Shown: positions 54,886 to 64,000 of the stretch, in pieces
How the letters are laid out: each line of letters opens with the position of its first letter
Position numbering within the stretch: position 1 is the stretch's first letter
Assembly (NCBI GenBank): GCA_016936535.1
Contig: JAFGXP010000017.1
Coordinates: 1 to 64,000 of the forward strand
Origin: Thiotrichales bacterium
Lineage (GTDB): Bacteria > Pseudomonadota > Gammaproteobacteria > Thiomicrospirales > Thiomicrospiraceae
Direction: 5' to 3'
DNA: 64,000 bases
The notes under the pieces: model-generated
Told to the model about the DNA's origin: nothing
Database searches by the model: none
The model's input: the letters and a program-made list of their open reading frames with translations, nothing else
Translations under genes and position numbers: made by a program

Positions 54886-56799
54886 TTAAGCCAATTCACC
54901 TGCATAATCTGTCAGACCTGGGTTGTCTTTGACCCCAATCAGCTTCGGATGATTGACTTTCTTCAGTTTCATGTTGGCTTTGTTGCGACGTAGGTAATCC
55001 GCTACCACATCCCAAATTGGACGACCAGGACCTGTCGTTTCTACTTGAGCCCAGCCAGCAACCGTGTATTTTTCTTCTGCCTTAACCGGAGTACCATCAT
55101 CCAAACGAATGTTTGAAATACGTGCACCCATTTCTGCGTTTGGCTCACAAGCGTAATCCAAACCACCAATACGCACCATGTCTCCCCCTGATTGCAAGTA
55201 AGGGTCTTTTTGGAAGATGTTTTCACAAACGGCTTCCATCATGTCTTTGATCTGCGCACCGGTCATTTCGGTTTTGTAGGTTTCGCCATAGGTCATTGAG
55301 GTTTCGTCTAGAACACGTTCCATCGTAATAGTTTCGCCCGCTAGGATTGAAGTCCCCCAGCGCACACCCGCTGATAAAGCGATTTGTGTTTTGTATTCTT
55401 CACGCAGGGCGTTCACAATAATTTGATCCCAAGTCCCCATGAAATTGCCGCGACGGTAAAGTACATCTTCCGCAACCGCCAGCTCTTCCGACAGAATTTC
55501 TCCGTAGGTTTTGCCCAAACGAGATTTATTGACAGCAAATTCAGGATTACGCGATTCAACGACCTTGTCGTCATAAACGGTTTTTTCTAACTGATCAATG
55601 TACTTCTGCATTTCTGGATCAGCAGCAAGGATGTTCGAGAACACCGGTAACAGGGTGTAATCCACTCCTTTTAACTTGCCATCCTGGATATCCAAGTCCA
55701 TCACCCCGATAAACTTGCCATTTGAACCCGCGTTAGTAACATAGCAAGTGCCACCATCTGGACGTTTGATGTTGATGGTAGAAGGCATACCGTCATGAGT
55801 GTGACCACCAAAAATCGCATCAATGCCTGGAACCTGTCCAGCCATTTTGATATCTACATCCATACCGTTGTGCGAAATCATAACGATCGCCGCAACTTTT
55901 TCAGTTTCTTGAATTTTAGCGACCGTGTCTTTCAAATCATCGACACGCAGACCAAACGACCAATCCGGGAAGTTTTCTTGTGGGTTTGCATTAGCTGTAC
56001 GTGGGAAGGCCTGACCAATAATGGCTACGCGCTCACCATTAATAACTTTAACGGTATAAGGTTTGAATGCACGTGCTTCGTCTTCGTTGAACAAACCAAT
56101 ACCATTGTTTTTCTCAACCATTTCTCGGTATGCATCGCCAAACAGAGAATCTTCTTTAACGCGAATGTTTTGAGCCAAAAACTCGCCTTTAAACAAGCCA
56201 AGGTTTTTCAGAACCTCTTCTTGTTTGTAGGTAAATTCCCAGTGACCTGTCAAAATGTCTAAGCCCAATAAGTTTGAGGCTTCAACCATACACTGGCCAC
56301 GAGTCCACAAGGCGACACCTGAACCGTGCCACAAATCGCCACCATCCATCAAGACTGTATTCTGACGACCGCCGGCTGCAGTACGCAGCATATCCAAGGC
56401 TGTTTTAAGATGCGCAAAACCACCGACCTTGCCATACTGTTCCGCTGCTTTTTGGAAATCAATATAGGTAAACGCATGGGCTTCAGGGGTATTCGGTTTG
56501 ATGTTCAGCTCTTTCAAAAGATTTTCACCAACAACGTGTGGCAATTTACCAAACGCAGGTCCGATCCCAAGGTTCACATTAGGCTCACGGAAATAAATTG
56601 GCTTTAATTGCCCGTGAATATCTGTGACGTGCAACAAACGCACCTTGCCTTTGAGTGGGCGCTTATACATTTCGGCGCTGGCTTTGGCCGCGGCAGCCTT
56701 ATCGGCACCGCCTGACATGGCAGAAGCCATACTTGGCAACATTCCTGCGGCAGCAGCCATCGACATGACATGTAAAAATTCTCGGCGATTTAAAGACAT
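54886..56799 (-). CDS. soxB: Thiosulfohydrolase SoxB (Tat-exported)
   Basis: This 637-residue periplasmic enzyme releases sulfate from thiosulfate bound to the SoxYZ carrier. The N-terminus NRREFLHVM plus a hydrophobic segment is a Tat signal. The 5'-nucleotidase-like fold shows the dimanganese-binding motifs LLHVTDIHGQL, LMDGGDLWHGSG, SHNGMD and GGHTHDG. Length and motifs fit SoxB well. No soxA, X, Y, Z or CD gene is within the window, so the sox system is scattered in this genome, as in Thiomicrospira relatives. A promoter lies about 110 bp upstream. Confidence 0.96.
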   Translation of the reverse strand: MSLNRREFLHVMSMAAAAGMLPSMASAMSGGADKAAAAKASAEMYKRPLKGKVRLLHVTDIHGQLKPIYFREPNVNLGIGPAFGKLPHVVGENLLKELNIKPNTPEAHAFTYIDFQKAAEQYGKVGGFAHLKTALDMLRTAAGGRQNTVLMDGGDLWHGSGVALWTRGQCMVEASNLLGLDILTGHWEFTYKQEEVLKNLGLFKGEFLAQNIRVKEDSLFGDAYREMVEKNNGIGLFNEDEARAFKPYTVKVINGERVAIIGQAFPRTANANPQENFPDWSFGLRVDDLKDTVAKIQETEKVAAIVMISHNGMDVDIKMAGQVPGIDAIFGGHTHDGMPSTINIKRPDGGTCYVTNAGSNGKFIGVMDLDIQDGKLKGVDYTLLPVFSNILAADPEMQKYIDQLEKTVYDDKVVESRNPEFAVNKSRLGKTYGEILSEELAVAEDVLYRRGNFMGTWDQIIVNALREEYKTQIALSAGVRWGTSILAGETITMERVLDETSMTYGETYKTEMTGAQIKDMMEAVCENIFQKDPYLQSGGDMVRIGGLDYACEPNAEMGARISNIRLDDGTPVKAEEKYTVAGWAQVETTGPGRPIWDVVADYLRRNKANMKLKKVNHPKLIGVKDNPGLTDYAGELA

Positions 56800-56909
56800 T
56801 CGGTCTCTCCGTTGTTATTGGTTTTTGAATCAGCGTTCGCCACCTGCTGTTGGCAGGGAGCGCCTAATTGTAAGCATTTTGCGCCAGTGGTCGCAAAAAA
56901 ATTTGGGTC

Positions 56910-56938
56910 AATTTAAGGGCCTACCCCAGTAAAGTCAA
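56910..56938 (-). promoter_or_regulatory. Putative soxB promoter
   Basis: TTGACT (56938-56933) and TAAATT (56915-56910) are 17 bp apart on the minus strand. The A/T-rich stretch upstream of it (about 56940-57010) could act as an UP element. No activator site was recognised. Confidence 0.55.
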
Positions 56939-57041
56939 ATAAAGTAATGTTATTTGTACTTAGAAATAACTTATTAGAAAACACTGAAATTCACTTTTTC
57001 TAATTTTTAATAAAACCCATTTTATTTCGCCGCAATCAAAA

Positions 57042-57071
57042 GCATTCAGCCCGAAAATTCGGGCTGAATGC
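57042..57071 (-). terminator. Rho-independent terminator after purL
   Basis: A 14-bp perfect stem (GCATTCAGCCCGAA with TTCGGGCTGAATGC, two-base core) is followed by TTTTG on the minus strand, 11 bp after the purL stop. Confidence 0.85.
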
Positions 57072-57082
57072 TTAATAAAATC

Positions 57083-60000
57083 TTAGCCAACCCACTGACG
57101 GGCGTTACGGAACAGACGCATCCAAGGCGCGTCCTCCTGCCAATCATCTGGATGCCAAGAATGTTGAACGGTGCGGAACACGCGCTCAGGATGCGGCATC
57201 ATAATCGTTACGCGGCCGTCTGGCGTGGTCAAACCGGTCATACCCGCTACGGTACCATTGGGATTAAACGGATAAGCTTCGGTTGCCTGTCCCTGAGCAT
57301 CGACATAACGCACCCCGACCAAACCAGCCACTTGAGATGCCTCGCCGTGACCAAAATCCATACGCCCTTCGCCATGCGCAACCGCGACCGGAATACGAGA
57401 GCCCGCCATGCCTTTCAAAAGAATCGAAGGTGACTCTTCAATCTGGACTTGCACAAAACGCGCTTCAAATTGCTCTGACGTATTACGAACAAAAGCAGGC
57501 CAATTTTCTGCGCCAGGAATAATCTCTTTTAGGTTAGACAACATTTGACAACCATTACAGACCCCTAGCGAGAAAGTATCTTCACGCTTGAAGAAGCTTT
57601 CAAATGTAGAGCGCGCGGTCTCATTAAAAAGAATCGAATTTGCCCATCCACGGCCAGCGCCAAGTACATCTCCGTAAGAAAAACCGCCACAGGCAACAAG
57701 ACCGCGGAAATCATCAAACTTGACTTGACCCGAAAGCACATCGCTCATGTGCACATCAATGGCATCAAACCCTGCTTTGGTGAATGCCGCCGCCATCTCT
57801 TGTTGACCGTTAACGCCCTGCTCACGCAAAATCGCCACTTTCGGGCGAGTCTGGCCTGCAAACACCGCCGTAATATCGTCATTGATATCGAACGTTACGA
57901 CCGGAAAAAGATGCGTATTCTCATCATTTTCAATCGCTGAAAACTCTTGTTTCGCGCAATCTTCGTTGTCACGAATTGCCTGCATACGGTAAGACGTCTC
58001 AGACCACCACTGCTGTAGTTGTTTACGCGGCATCTTGAAAATTTCTGTTCCGTTTGACGAGATCGAAATCGCATCGTCCGCCGAAACCGAACCGATAAAG
58101 TGCGACATGGCGGTTAGATTATGTTTAGCCAAGACATCTTCAACCACAGCCTTGTCCGCAGATTTAATCTGCAATACCACCCCAACCTCTTCCGCACACA
58201 ACGCCGCAACAGGCTCTGCACCCAAAGCAGAAATATCGACTTTGATTCCGGTGTGGCCGGCAAACGCCATTTCCGCCAACGTGACGAACAACCCGCCGTC
58301 GGCACGGTCGTGATACGCAACCATCTTATCGTCCGCCAGCAACGCTTGAGTGGCATTGAACAAGTTTAGAAGGTCGTCTGCAGAATCCAAGTCAGCCGTA
58401 TTTTCACCGACTTGACCGTAAACCTGTGCCAGACAGCTCGCACCAACACGGTTTTGCCCTTTACCGAGATCAATCACTAGCAATTCCGTGGCACCTAAAT
58501 CGGTACGCAGTTGCGGCGTTACGGTTTTACGCACATCTTCGACTGGCGCGAAAGTGGTGATGTTCAACGACATCGGCGAAATAACCGCTTTGTCTTGATC
58601 ACCGTCTTTCCACACAGTCTTCATCGACATAGAATCTTTACCAACCGGAACCGCAATACCCAGTGCTGGACATAGCTCCATACCAACTGTTTCCACCGCT
58701 GCATAGAGAGCTGCGTCTTCACCCGGATGACCGGCTGCGGCCATCCAGTTGGCCGAAATTTTAATATCCGACATCTGGCGAATTTTGGCGCAAGCGATGT
58801 TGGTAATCGCCTCGGCAATCGCTAAACGCGCCGACGCCTTTGGATTAATCAACGCCACGGGCGGACGCTCGCCGGAAGCCATCGCTTCCCCCGTGTAACC
58901 GTTGTAATCCGATGCGGTAATCCCGGCGTTAGCAACCGGAATTTGCCAAGGCCCGACCATCTGATCGCGCGTAACCATCCCCGTGATGCTCCGATCACCG
59001 ATGGTGATTAGGAAATTTTTCGAGGCAATGGTCGGCAACTTCATAAGACGCTCAGCCACTTCGTTCAAATCCAAATTGGCGGTCTCAAAACCCGCTTGCG
59101 GAACGGTGCGCGTTTCAGCCGTACGATGCATTTTGGGCGGTTTGCCTAGCAATACATTCAACGGCATATCGACTGGATTGTTCTCAAATACGGTGTCATT
59201 AACCACCAATTGTTGTGCTTTGGTTGCCTCGCCGACGATGGCGTAAATCGCGCGTTCACGCTGGCAAATTTCGATGAACTGGTCGATTTTGTCAGGATAG
59301 ACGGCAATGACATAACGTTCCTGGGACTCGTTCGACCAAATTTCCATCGGCGACATCCCCGGCTCATCGTTTGGCACCGAACGCAGATTAATCTTGCCAC
59401 CGCGTCCAGCATCGTTTACCAACTCAGGGAAGGCATTGGAGATCCCCCCGGCACCCACATCATGAATCGACGCGATGGGTGAGTCTTCACCTAAATAAGT
59501 ACAGCGGTCAATAACCTCTTGCGCGCGACGTTCCATTTCTGGGTTTTCACGTTGCACTGAAGCAAAATCCAGAGCCTCAGAACCAGAGCCCGTTTCTACC
59601 GATGAAGCCGCCCCACCACCCAGACCGATTAACATCGCAGGACCACCCAAAATCACCAGCTTAGCGCCAACTGGAATATCGCCTTTTTTAATGTGCATAT
59701 CACGGATGTTACCGAGACCACCAGCCAACATAATCGGCTTATGGTAACCACGCATCTCTTCACCGTCATGGGTGATAAGCGCGTTTTCGTAGGTACGGAA
59801 GTATCCGTTAATGGCAGGACGACCAAATTCGTTATTGAATGCCGCAGCCCCCAAAGGACCTTCAATCATAATTTCCATTGGTGTAACAATGCGCCCTGGC
59901 TTGCCGTAAGGCTTTTCCCAAGGCTGTTCAAAACCCGGAATATTCAAGTTGGAAACAGTGAAGCCGGTTAAACCTGCTTTAGGTTTAGAACCTCGGCCTG

Positions 60001-60952
60001 TCGCCCCTTCATCACGAATCTCACCGCCGGAACCTGTCGCCGCGCCAGGCCAAGGCGAAATAGCAGTTGGATGATTATGCGTTTCGACTTTAATTTGAAA
60101 ATGAACCGGCTCTTCTGAAAACTCATATTGACGGGATTTCGGGTTCGGAAAGAAACGCATAGCTATCGGCCCTTCAATTACCGCTGCATTATCGCTGTAG
60201 GCAGAAAGCACTCCTTCAGGGCTCTTTTGAAAGGTGTTGCGAATCATACCGAACAGGGAATGAGGTTTGTCTTGACCATCGATTGTCCAGTCTGCATTAA
60301 AGATTTTATGGCGACAGTGTTCAGAGTTAGCCTGTGCAAACATCATCAATTCCGCATCGCTGGGATTGCGGTTCAACCCCTTAAACGCCTCAACCAAATA
60401 ATCGATTTCATCAGAACTGAGCGCCAAGCCCATGCGCTGATTGGCAACAACCAGAGCTTCACGCCCACCACCCAGTACATCGACGCGAGTCAAAGGCTTT
60501 GGCGATTGGTGCGAAAACAGATTCTCCAATCCCGCAAAGTCATGGGCAACCGTCTCCATCATGCGGTCATGAACCAAAGACTCCAAGGTTTTTTTATCTG
60601 CGGCTTGGGCCCCGACAAAATGATAAACAATGCCGCGTTCAATACGGAGCACCTGGTCGATGCCACAGGTATGCATAATATCGGTCGCCTTGGACGACCA
60701 AGGGGAGATTGTTCCGAGACGGGGCGTGACAATACAACTGTCTGCCGATAACTCACCCGACTTACCCGCTGCGTCTTTGTTTAAGAGCACATTCAAGCGC
60801 GTGATTTCCTCTGCACTTAAGCCAGCAGAAGCCTCAACAAAATAAACAAATTGCGAGCTGATAGCGTCAACATTCGCTACTTTTTGCAATTTTTGAAGCA
60901 ACTGCTTGCTGCGGTACGCTGAATGTGCGGGATTTCCCCAAATAATCTGCAT
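57083..60952 (-). CDS. purL: Phosphoribosylformylglycinamidine synthase
   Basis: This 1289-residue single-chain enzyme converts FGAR to FGAM in purine synthesis using ATP and glutamine. The N-terminal PurS-like domain, two PurM-like halves (GCIPHNHPT-like [22 protein letters not shown], and [19 protein letters not shown]) and the C-terminal glutaminase are present. The glutaminase has the nucleophile Cys in GVCNGCQML and the catalytic His in [10 protein letters not shown]. The large single-polypeptide form is normal in gammaproteobacteria. Confidence 0.98.
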   Translation of the reverse strand: MQIIWGNPAHSAYRSKQLLQKLQKVANVDAISSQFVYFVEASAGLSAEEITRLNVLLNKDAAGKSGELSADSCIVTPRLGTISPWSSKATDIMHTCGIDQVLRIERGIVYHFVGAQAADKKTLESLVHDRMMETVAHDFAGLENLFSHQSPKPLTRVDVLGGGREALVVANQRMGLALSSDEIDYLVEAFKGLNRNPSDAELMMFAQANSEHCRHKIFNADWTIDGQDKPHSLFGMIRNTFQKSPEGVLSAYSDNAAVIEGPIAMRFFPNPKSRQYEFSEEPVHFQIKVETHNHPTAISPWPGAATGSGGEIRDEGATGRGSKPKAGLTGFTVSNLNIPGFEQPWEKPYGKPGRIVTPMEIMIEGPLGAAAFNNEFGRPAINGYFRTYENALITHDGEEMRGYHKPIMLAGGLGNIRDMHIKKGDIPVGAKLVILGGPAMLIGLGGGAASSVETGSGSEALDFASVQRENPEMERRAQEVIDRCTYLGEDSPIASIHDVGAGGISNAFPELVNDAGRGGKINLRSVPNDEPGMSPMEIWSNESQERYVIAVYPDKIDQFIEICQRERAIYAIVGEATKAQQLVVNDTVFENNPVDMPLNVLLGKPPKMHRTAETRTVPQAGFETANLDLNEVAERLMKLPTIASKNFLITIGDRSITGMVTRDQMVGPWQIPVANAGITASDYNGYTGEAMASGERPPVALINPKASARLAIAEAITNIACAKIRQMSDIKISANWMAAAGHPGEDAALYAAVETVGMELCPALGIAVPVGKDSMSMKTVWKDGDQDKAVISPMSLNITTFAPVEDVRKTVTPQLRTDLGATELLVIDLGKGQNRVGASCLAQVYGQVGENTADLDSADDLLNLFNATQALLADDKMVAYHDRADGGLFVTLAEMAFAGHTGIKVDISALGAEPVAALCAEEVGVVLQIKSADKAVVEDVLAKHNLTAMSHFIGSVSADDAISISSNGTEIFKMPRKQLQQWWSETSYRMQAIRDNEDCAKQEFSAIENDENTHLFPVVTFDINDDITAVFAGQTRPKVAILREQGVNGQQEMAAAFTKAGFDAIDVHMSDVLSGQVKFDDFRGLVACGGFSYGDVLGAGRGWANSILFNETARSTFESFFKREDTFSLGVCNGCQMLSNLKEIIPGAENWPAFVRNTSEQFEARFVQVQIEESPSILLKGMAGSRIPVAVAHGEGRMDFGHGEASQVAGLVGVRYVDAQGQATEAYPFNPNGTVAGMTGLTTPDGRVTIMMPHPERVFRTVQHSWHPDDWQEDAPWMRLFRNARQWVG

Positions 60953-60974
60953 TTTTTAATCCTTTGACAAAAAA

Positions 60975-61034
60975 CAAAAGCCCTAGGCTGCAAGCCCAAT
61001 TTTGTTCAAGCTGGCTGCATCCAGGGCAAATTTT
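60975..61034 (-). terminator. Possible terminator after bamC
   Basis: On the minus strand GCCCT and AGGGC form an outer pair, with GCAGCC/GGCTTGC segments inside, followed by TTTTGTTTTTT. The fold is irregular. Confidence 0.45.
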
Positions 61035-61046
61035 TTAGCGACTGAT

Positions 61047-62171
61047 TTACTTCGTCAACAAACCTAAACGCTCAAATACATAACGTTTTTGGCTTGGCGT
61101 GAGCGGTTTTTCACCCTCTAAAGCACTGACCGAAACCAAAACACTCTGATCGGCATTTTCCTGCAAACGAAACGCTAAGCGTTCAGGCAAGTTCGTTTTA
61201 TCTTCTGTGTTCCAAAAAGCAAAAGCACTGAAAAAGCTCTCCGGCTGGCGCAGTGCTTCAGGTACATCCACCTGCATGGTGTAAGCAGCATTATTGCTCT
61301 TATGCAGGTTCCAATTGGCACGATAGACCATCGATTTCAAATAATCCCAAGATGCTGGCATCGACGCCTGTAAACGTAGCCCACCAAATTCTTCACCTTC
61401 AACGACTTCAATATTTTGAACACTGGCTTGTAGCTGCGCTAAGGCAATCTCTTCGGTTGAACCAAAGAAGACCATTGCTTGCAGAAGTTTTTCCGCCTCC
61501 AGCACCGGGCTGTAAGGACGAACCTGCCAAGCATTACCACCAACAGAAGAATCACCGCGATTCGTCGGTTCGATCATTTCGTGATGATTGATGTAAATTC
61601 GAGTCACCCCTGCGGTCCCATCGGTCGCCACGCGAAGAATAAATTTGTCATAAGCACCCTTGGCAACTTCAGGACGCCAACTGTTTAACAATCGCGTTAA
61701 AGTACCATCGTAACGATCGACTGGGGCAAGTTCGCTTCGACTTAAATAATCAGTTTTTAACAAACCAATGTCTTGGCGTTCTTCCGCAATCGCAAAGCCT
61801 TGGTCGGTTAAAAAGCGCTTCAAGCTATTCCAAACCAACAGGCTGTCGGTTGATTGCAGCTCTAACCAACGCTCAGACAAATTTGATTTAAGTGCCACAT
61901 TTTGCGCACGAAAGGTCGGAATTTCTACGCCGCTTGGATTTTGACTGGCCAAGACCGCTTTCTGCGCTTCTTTTAACGCCGGCGCAAGTTGATTATCATT
62001 TTTACCTGGGTTAAACAAGTTGGGCGGCATTTCTAAATTTTCGACCATTTTATTTTCTTCTTCGCGATAACGGTCGTCTGAACCAAACAGACTGCTAAAG
62101 GTAGAACAACCGCTCAAAGTGAAGGTCATGGCAAGGGTAGAAGCTACCAGCGTTTTTTGTGCAAAGCGCAT
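61047..62171 (-). CDS. bamC: Outer membrane assembly lipoprotein BamC
   Basis: This 374-residue lipoprotein is a non-essential part of the Bam complex. The signal peptide ends in the lipobox LSGCS. An unstructured N-terminal segment (VENLEMPPNL) precedes two helix-grip domains, where WLELQSTDSLLVWNSLKRFLTDQGFAI (key WNSLKRFL) and the later ASMPASWDYLKSMVYRANWNL mark them. It follows dapA, as in E. coli. Confidence 0.92.
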   Translation of the reverse strand: MRFAQKTLVASTLAMTFTLSGCSTFSSLFGSDDRYREEENKMVENLEMPPNLFNPGKNDNQLAPALKEAQKAVLASQNPSGVEIPTFRAQNVALKSNLSERWLELQSTDSLLVWNSLKRFLTDQGFAIAEERQDIGLLKTDYLSRSELAPVDRYDGTLTRLLNSWRPEVAKGAYDKFILRVATDGTAGVTRIYINHHEMIEPTNRGDSSVGGNAWQVRPYSPVLEAEKLLQAMVFFGSTEEIALAQLQASVQNIEVVEGEEFGGLRLQASMPASWDYLKSMVYRANWNLHKSNNAAYTMQVDVPEALRQPESFFSAFAFWNTEDKTNLPERLAFRLQENADQSVLVSVSALEGEKPLTPSQKRYVFERLGLLTK

Positions 62172-62261
62172 AGTCTATTGAACCTTAATAGTGAGGTGAC
62201 TCGAGTTAAATGCAGGCGGCGGCGAGAGGACGAAACCAAGTCGTCTCGCCCAACCGATAAA

Positions 62262-63134
62262 TTAAATTCCGGCGCTTGCCATCGCTTGACGAACGATTGG
62301 CTGGACCAATTCGGAAAGCGGCGTTAAAGGAAGGCGAATCGCTCGACCAATCAAGCCCATTTCGGCTAAAACCCACTTTACAGGAATTGGATTGGCCTCA
62401 ATAAACAGATGCTGATGAAGCTCTGTTAAGGGAGAATCCAACTGGTGAGCACGCTCGGCGTCTCCAGCCAAAGCCGCCGCATAAGCATCATGAACGCGCT
62501 GCGGGGCAACGTTCGCGGTTACAGAAATTCCGCCATGCCCGCCAAGCAAGATAAAGTCGATGGCTGTGGCATCATCCCCGGTATAAAGTGCAAAATCGGC
62601 TGGAACACCCGCTCGGATTTGGGCCAAACGACTCAAATCGCCAGTCGCTTCCTTAACACCAATAATATTTTCAATCTGCGCCAAACGAATAATGGTTTCT
62701 GGCTTTAGGTCTACCGCAGTGCGCCCAGGAACATTGTAAAGAATTTGTGGGATATCAACCGATTCAGCCACTTTCTTATGATGCAAAAAGAGGCCTTCCT
62801 GAGTGGGCTTATTGTAATAAGGCGTGACCAGTAAACAGGCGTCAGCACCGGCGTCTTTCGCACACTGCGTCAACTCAATGGCTTCGCGCGTTGAGTTGGC
62901 ACCCGTGCCGGCAATCACCGGAATTCTTCCTGCCACCTTCTCAACAACAAAACGAACCACCGCACAATGTTCTGCAAAGTCTAGGGTGGCCGATTCTCCG
63001 GTAGTGCCAACCGCCACAATCGCATCAGTTTGCGCCGCAATGTGAAACTCAATCAACCTTTCCAGAGCCGGATAATCAACCGATTCATCCTCTAACATTG
63101 GCGTGACCAAGGCCACCATACTGCCGATAAACAC
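62262..63134 (-). CDS. dapA: 4-hydroxy-tetrahydrodipicolinate synthase
   Basis: This 290-residue TIM-barrel enzyme condenses pyruvate with aspartate semialdehyde in lysine and diaminopimelate synthesis. The Schiff-base lysine is in GVKEATGD, and the Tyr of the proton relay is in [21 protein letters not shown] is the substrate-binding block. The GTG at 63134 is chosen: GGAG lies upstream and the start [12 protein letters not shown] fits. An ATG at 63161 lies inside a probable -10 box. Confidence 0.97.
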   Translation of the reverse strand: MFIGSMVALVTPMLEDESVDYPALERLIEFHIAAQTDAIVAVGTTGESATLDFAEHCAVVRFVVEKVAGRIPVIAGTGANSTREAIELTQCAKDAGADACLLVTPYYNKPTQEGLFLHHKKVAESVDIPQILYNVPGRTAVDLKPETIIRLAQIENIIGVKEATGDLSRLAQIRAGVPADFALYTGDDATAIDFILLGGHGGISVTANVAPQRVHDAYAAALAGDAERAHQLDSPLTELHQHLFIEANPIPVKWVLAEMGLIGRAIRLPLTPLSELVQPIVRQAMASAGI

Positions 63135-63161
63135 AGTAAAACTCTCCAATTCTGAACGCAT

Positions 63162-63167
63162 AGTATA
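63162..63167 (-). promoter_or_regulatory. Probable -10 box of dapA
   Basis: TATACT lies 28 bp upstream of the GTG start, with no good -35 box. The 63135-63448 gap otherwise holds a weak plus-strand pair TTGCGC (63335) and CATACT (63356), 15 bp apart, that may serve the bcp gene. No gene is seen in it. Confidence 0.4.
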
Positions 63168-63448
63168 AAGGTCGTAATCTTAACCTTTCCCCTAGGACAC
63201 TTCAACAAATTAATCGGCGGAATCCTAGGACCGCTTGCCGACAAGATGCGCGTATTAACAAGCTCGCACACACTCGAATTTGCACTTTTTTAAAGGGACA
63301 ATTAGTATCACACAAGAAAACACCCTACATCCATTTGCGCTGGGTTAAAAGATGGCATACTGACTGCCGCTGCGTAACACAAGGCTTTAAGCAAAGGCGC
63401 GGCTTTGTGTGAATACACCTAATCCCCCTCAACTTCAAAGGAGCTGCT

Positions 63449-63919
63449 ATGACCGTGCAACTTGGCACACCCCTCCCTGCTTTCAGTTTGGCAACCACTG
63501 GACAAAAAACGCTCACCCATGCTGATTTTATTGGACGCTACAGTGTGCTTTACTTCTACCCTAAGGATGCCACTCCTGGCTGCACGACCGAAGGCCAAGA
63601 CTTTAACCGTCTCTTGCAAGAATTTGCCAAACAAAACACCTCCATTTATGGAGTCTCTTTAGATTCGATTGAAAGCCATGAGCGCTTTAAATCTCAGCAA
63701 GGATTTACCTTTGAACTGATCAGCGACCCTCAAGCCGAATTAAGCAGTGCGTTGGGTGTTTACCAGTTAAAGAAAAACTTTGGCAAGGAATATATGGGAA
63801 TTGTTCGCTCAACCTTTGTGATTGACCCTACCGGTACAATCTGTGCGCTTTGGAGCCCGGTAAAAGTTGATGGCCACGCGGCTGAAGTGCTTCAAACAAT
63901 ACAACAACTCCAACCATAA
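63449..63919 (+). CDS. bcp: Thioredoxin-dependent peroxiredoxin (Bcp/PrxQ family)
   Basis: This 156-residue enzyme reduces hydroperoxides. The peroxidatic Cys is in YFYPKDATPGCTTEGQDF. The resolving Cys found five residues later in E. coli Bcp is absent (Glu-Gly-Gln-Asp-Phe follow), so it may act as a 1-Cys enzyme or resolve with another partner. GGAG precedes the ATG. It is divergent from dapA. Confidence 0.95.
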   Translation: MTVQLGTPLPAFSLATTGQKTLTHADFIGRYSVLYFYPKDATPGCTTEGQDFNRLLQEFAKQNTSIYGVSLDSIESHERFKSQQGFTFELISDPQAELSSALGVYQLKKNFGKEYMGIVRSTFVIDPTGTICALWSPVKVDGHAAEVLQTIQQLQP

Positions 63920-63921
63920 AA

Positions 63922-63956
63922 CCGCTATGCATGATGCATGGCGGAGGCTACCGCCA
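63922..63956. other. Overlapping hairpins after bcp
   Basis: CCGCTATGCA / TGCATGGCGG (63922-63944) and TGGCGG / CCGCCA (63939-63956) overlap and exclude each other. Neither has a T-run on the plus strand. The first is followed by TTTTATGG on the minus strand, so it may end a gene lying right of the window. Confidence 0.4.
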
Positions 63957-64000
63957 GTGTTAAATCACCCCTTAGTTTGCATAACTAAGGCGCCCTCAAA

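Overview
The window looks like chromosome from a sulfur-oxidising gammaproteobacterium. The gene orders rimP-nusA-infB, tolQRAB-pal-cpoB, nrdR-ribD-ribE-rib(BX)-ribH-nusB-thiL and dapA-bamC are gammaproteobacterial, and a Tat-exported SoxB thiosulfohydrolase lies alone, away from other sox genes. A solitary soxB and the general gene content fit the Thiomicrospira / Hydrogenovibrio / Thiomicrorhabdus group, but that placement is inference; no rRNA gene is present to test it.

Left end (1-5170), the only accessory-looking segment. Four minus-strand genes are translationally coupled or nearly so: an SNF2-type helicase with a PLD-like N-terminus, a DUF4391 protein, a 61-aa VbhA-like antitoxin candidate, and a Fic AMP-transferase candidate cut by the window edge. 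The segment is bounded by a terminator and by a run of thirteen 8-bp repeats that overlaps the stop codon of the next gene.

5167-21690, minus strand. An M16C metalloprotease, rpsO-pnp with its own promoter, an operon of rbfA, truB, a rhodanese-like/methyltransferase fusion and a cyclic-nucleotide-binding-like protein, then rimP-nusA-infB behind a strong promoter and a hairpin/terminator leader, a DnaQ-like exonuclease with a DUF294 signalling protein, and two identical tRNA-Lys(UUU) genes.

21900-34030, minus strand. queC, the envelope system tolQRAB-pal-cpoB, ruvCAB with nadA placed upstream, aspS and a DUF502 membrane protein.

34200-46500. A CBS protein (-), ispA, queD and the prepilin peptidase (+), DUF3579 (-), DAHP synthase (+), then the minus-strand riboflavin operon. 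The nrdR-ribD junction carries a 273-bp structured inverted-repeat element that looks like a MITE insertion.

46550-64000. ettA, a PAS/degenerate-GGDEF protein, a periplasmic DsrE-family protein and the potFGHI polyamine importer (+), then a 99-aa orphan, soxB, purL, bamC and dapA (-), and a Bcp peroxiredoxin (+).

Most of the window is housekeeping. The items most worth a second look are the helicase/DUF4391/antitoxin/Fic cassette with two potential Fic-inhibition motifs, the MITE-like element in the riboflavin operon, and the small terminated transcript predicted ahead of rimP-nusA-infB.
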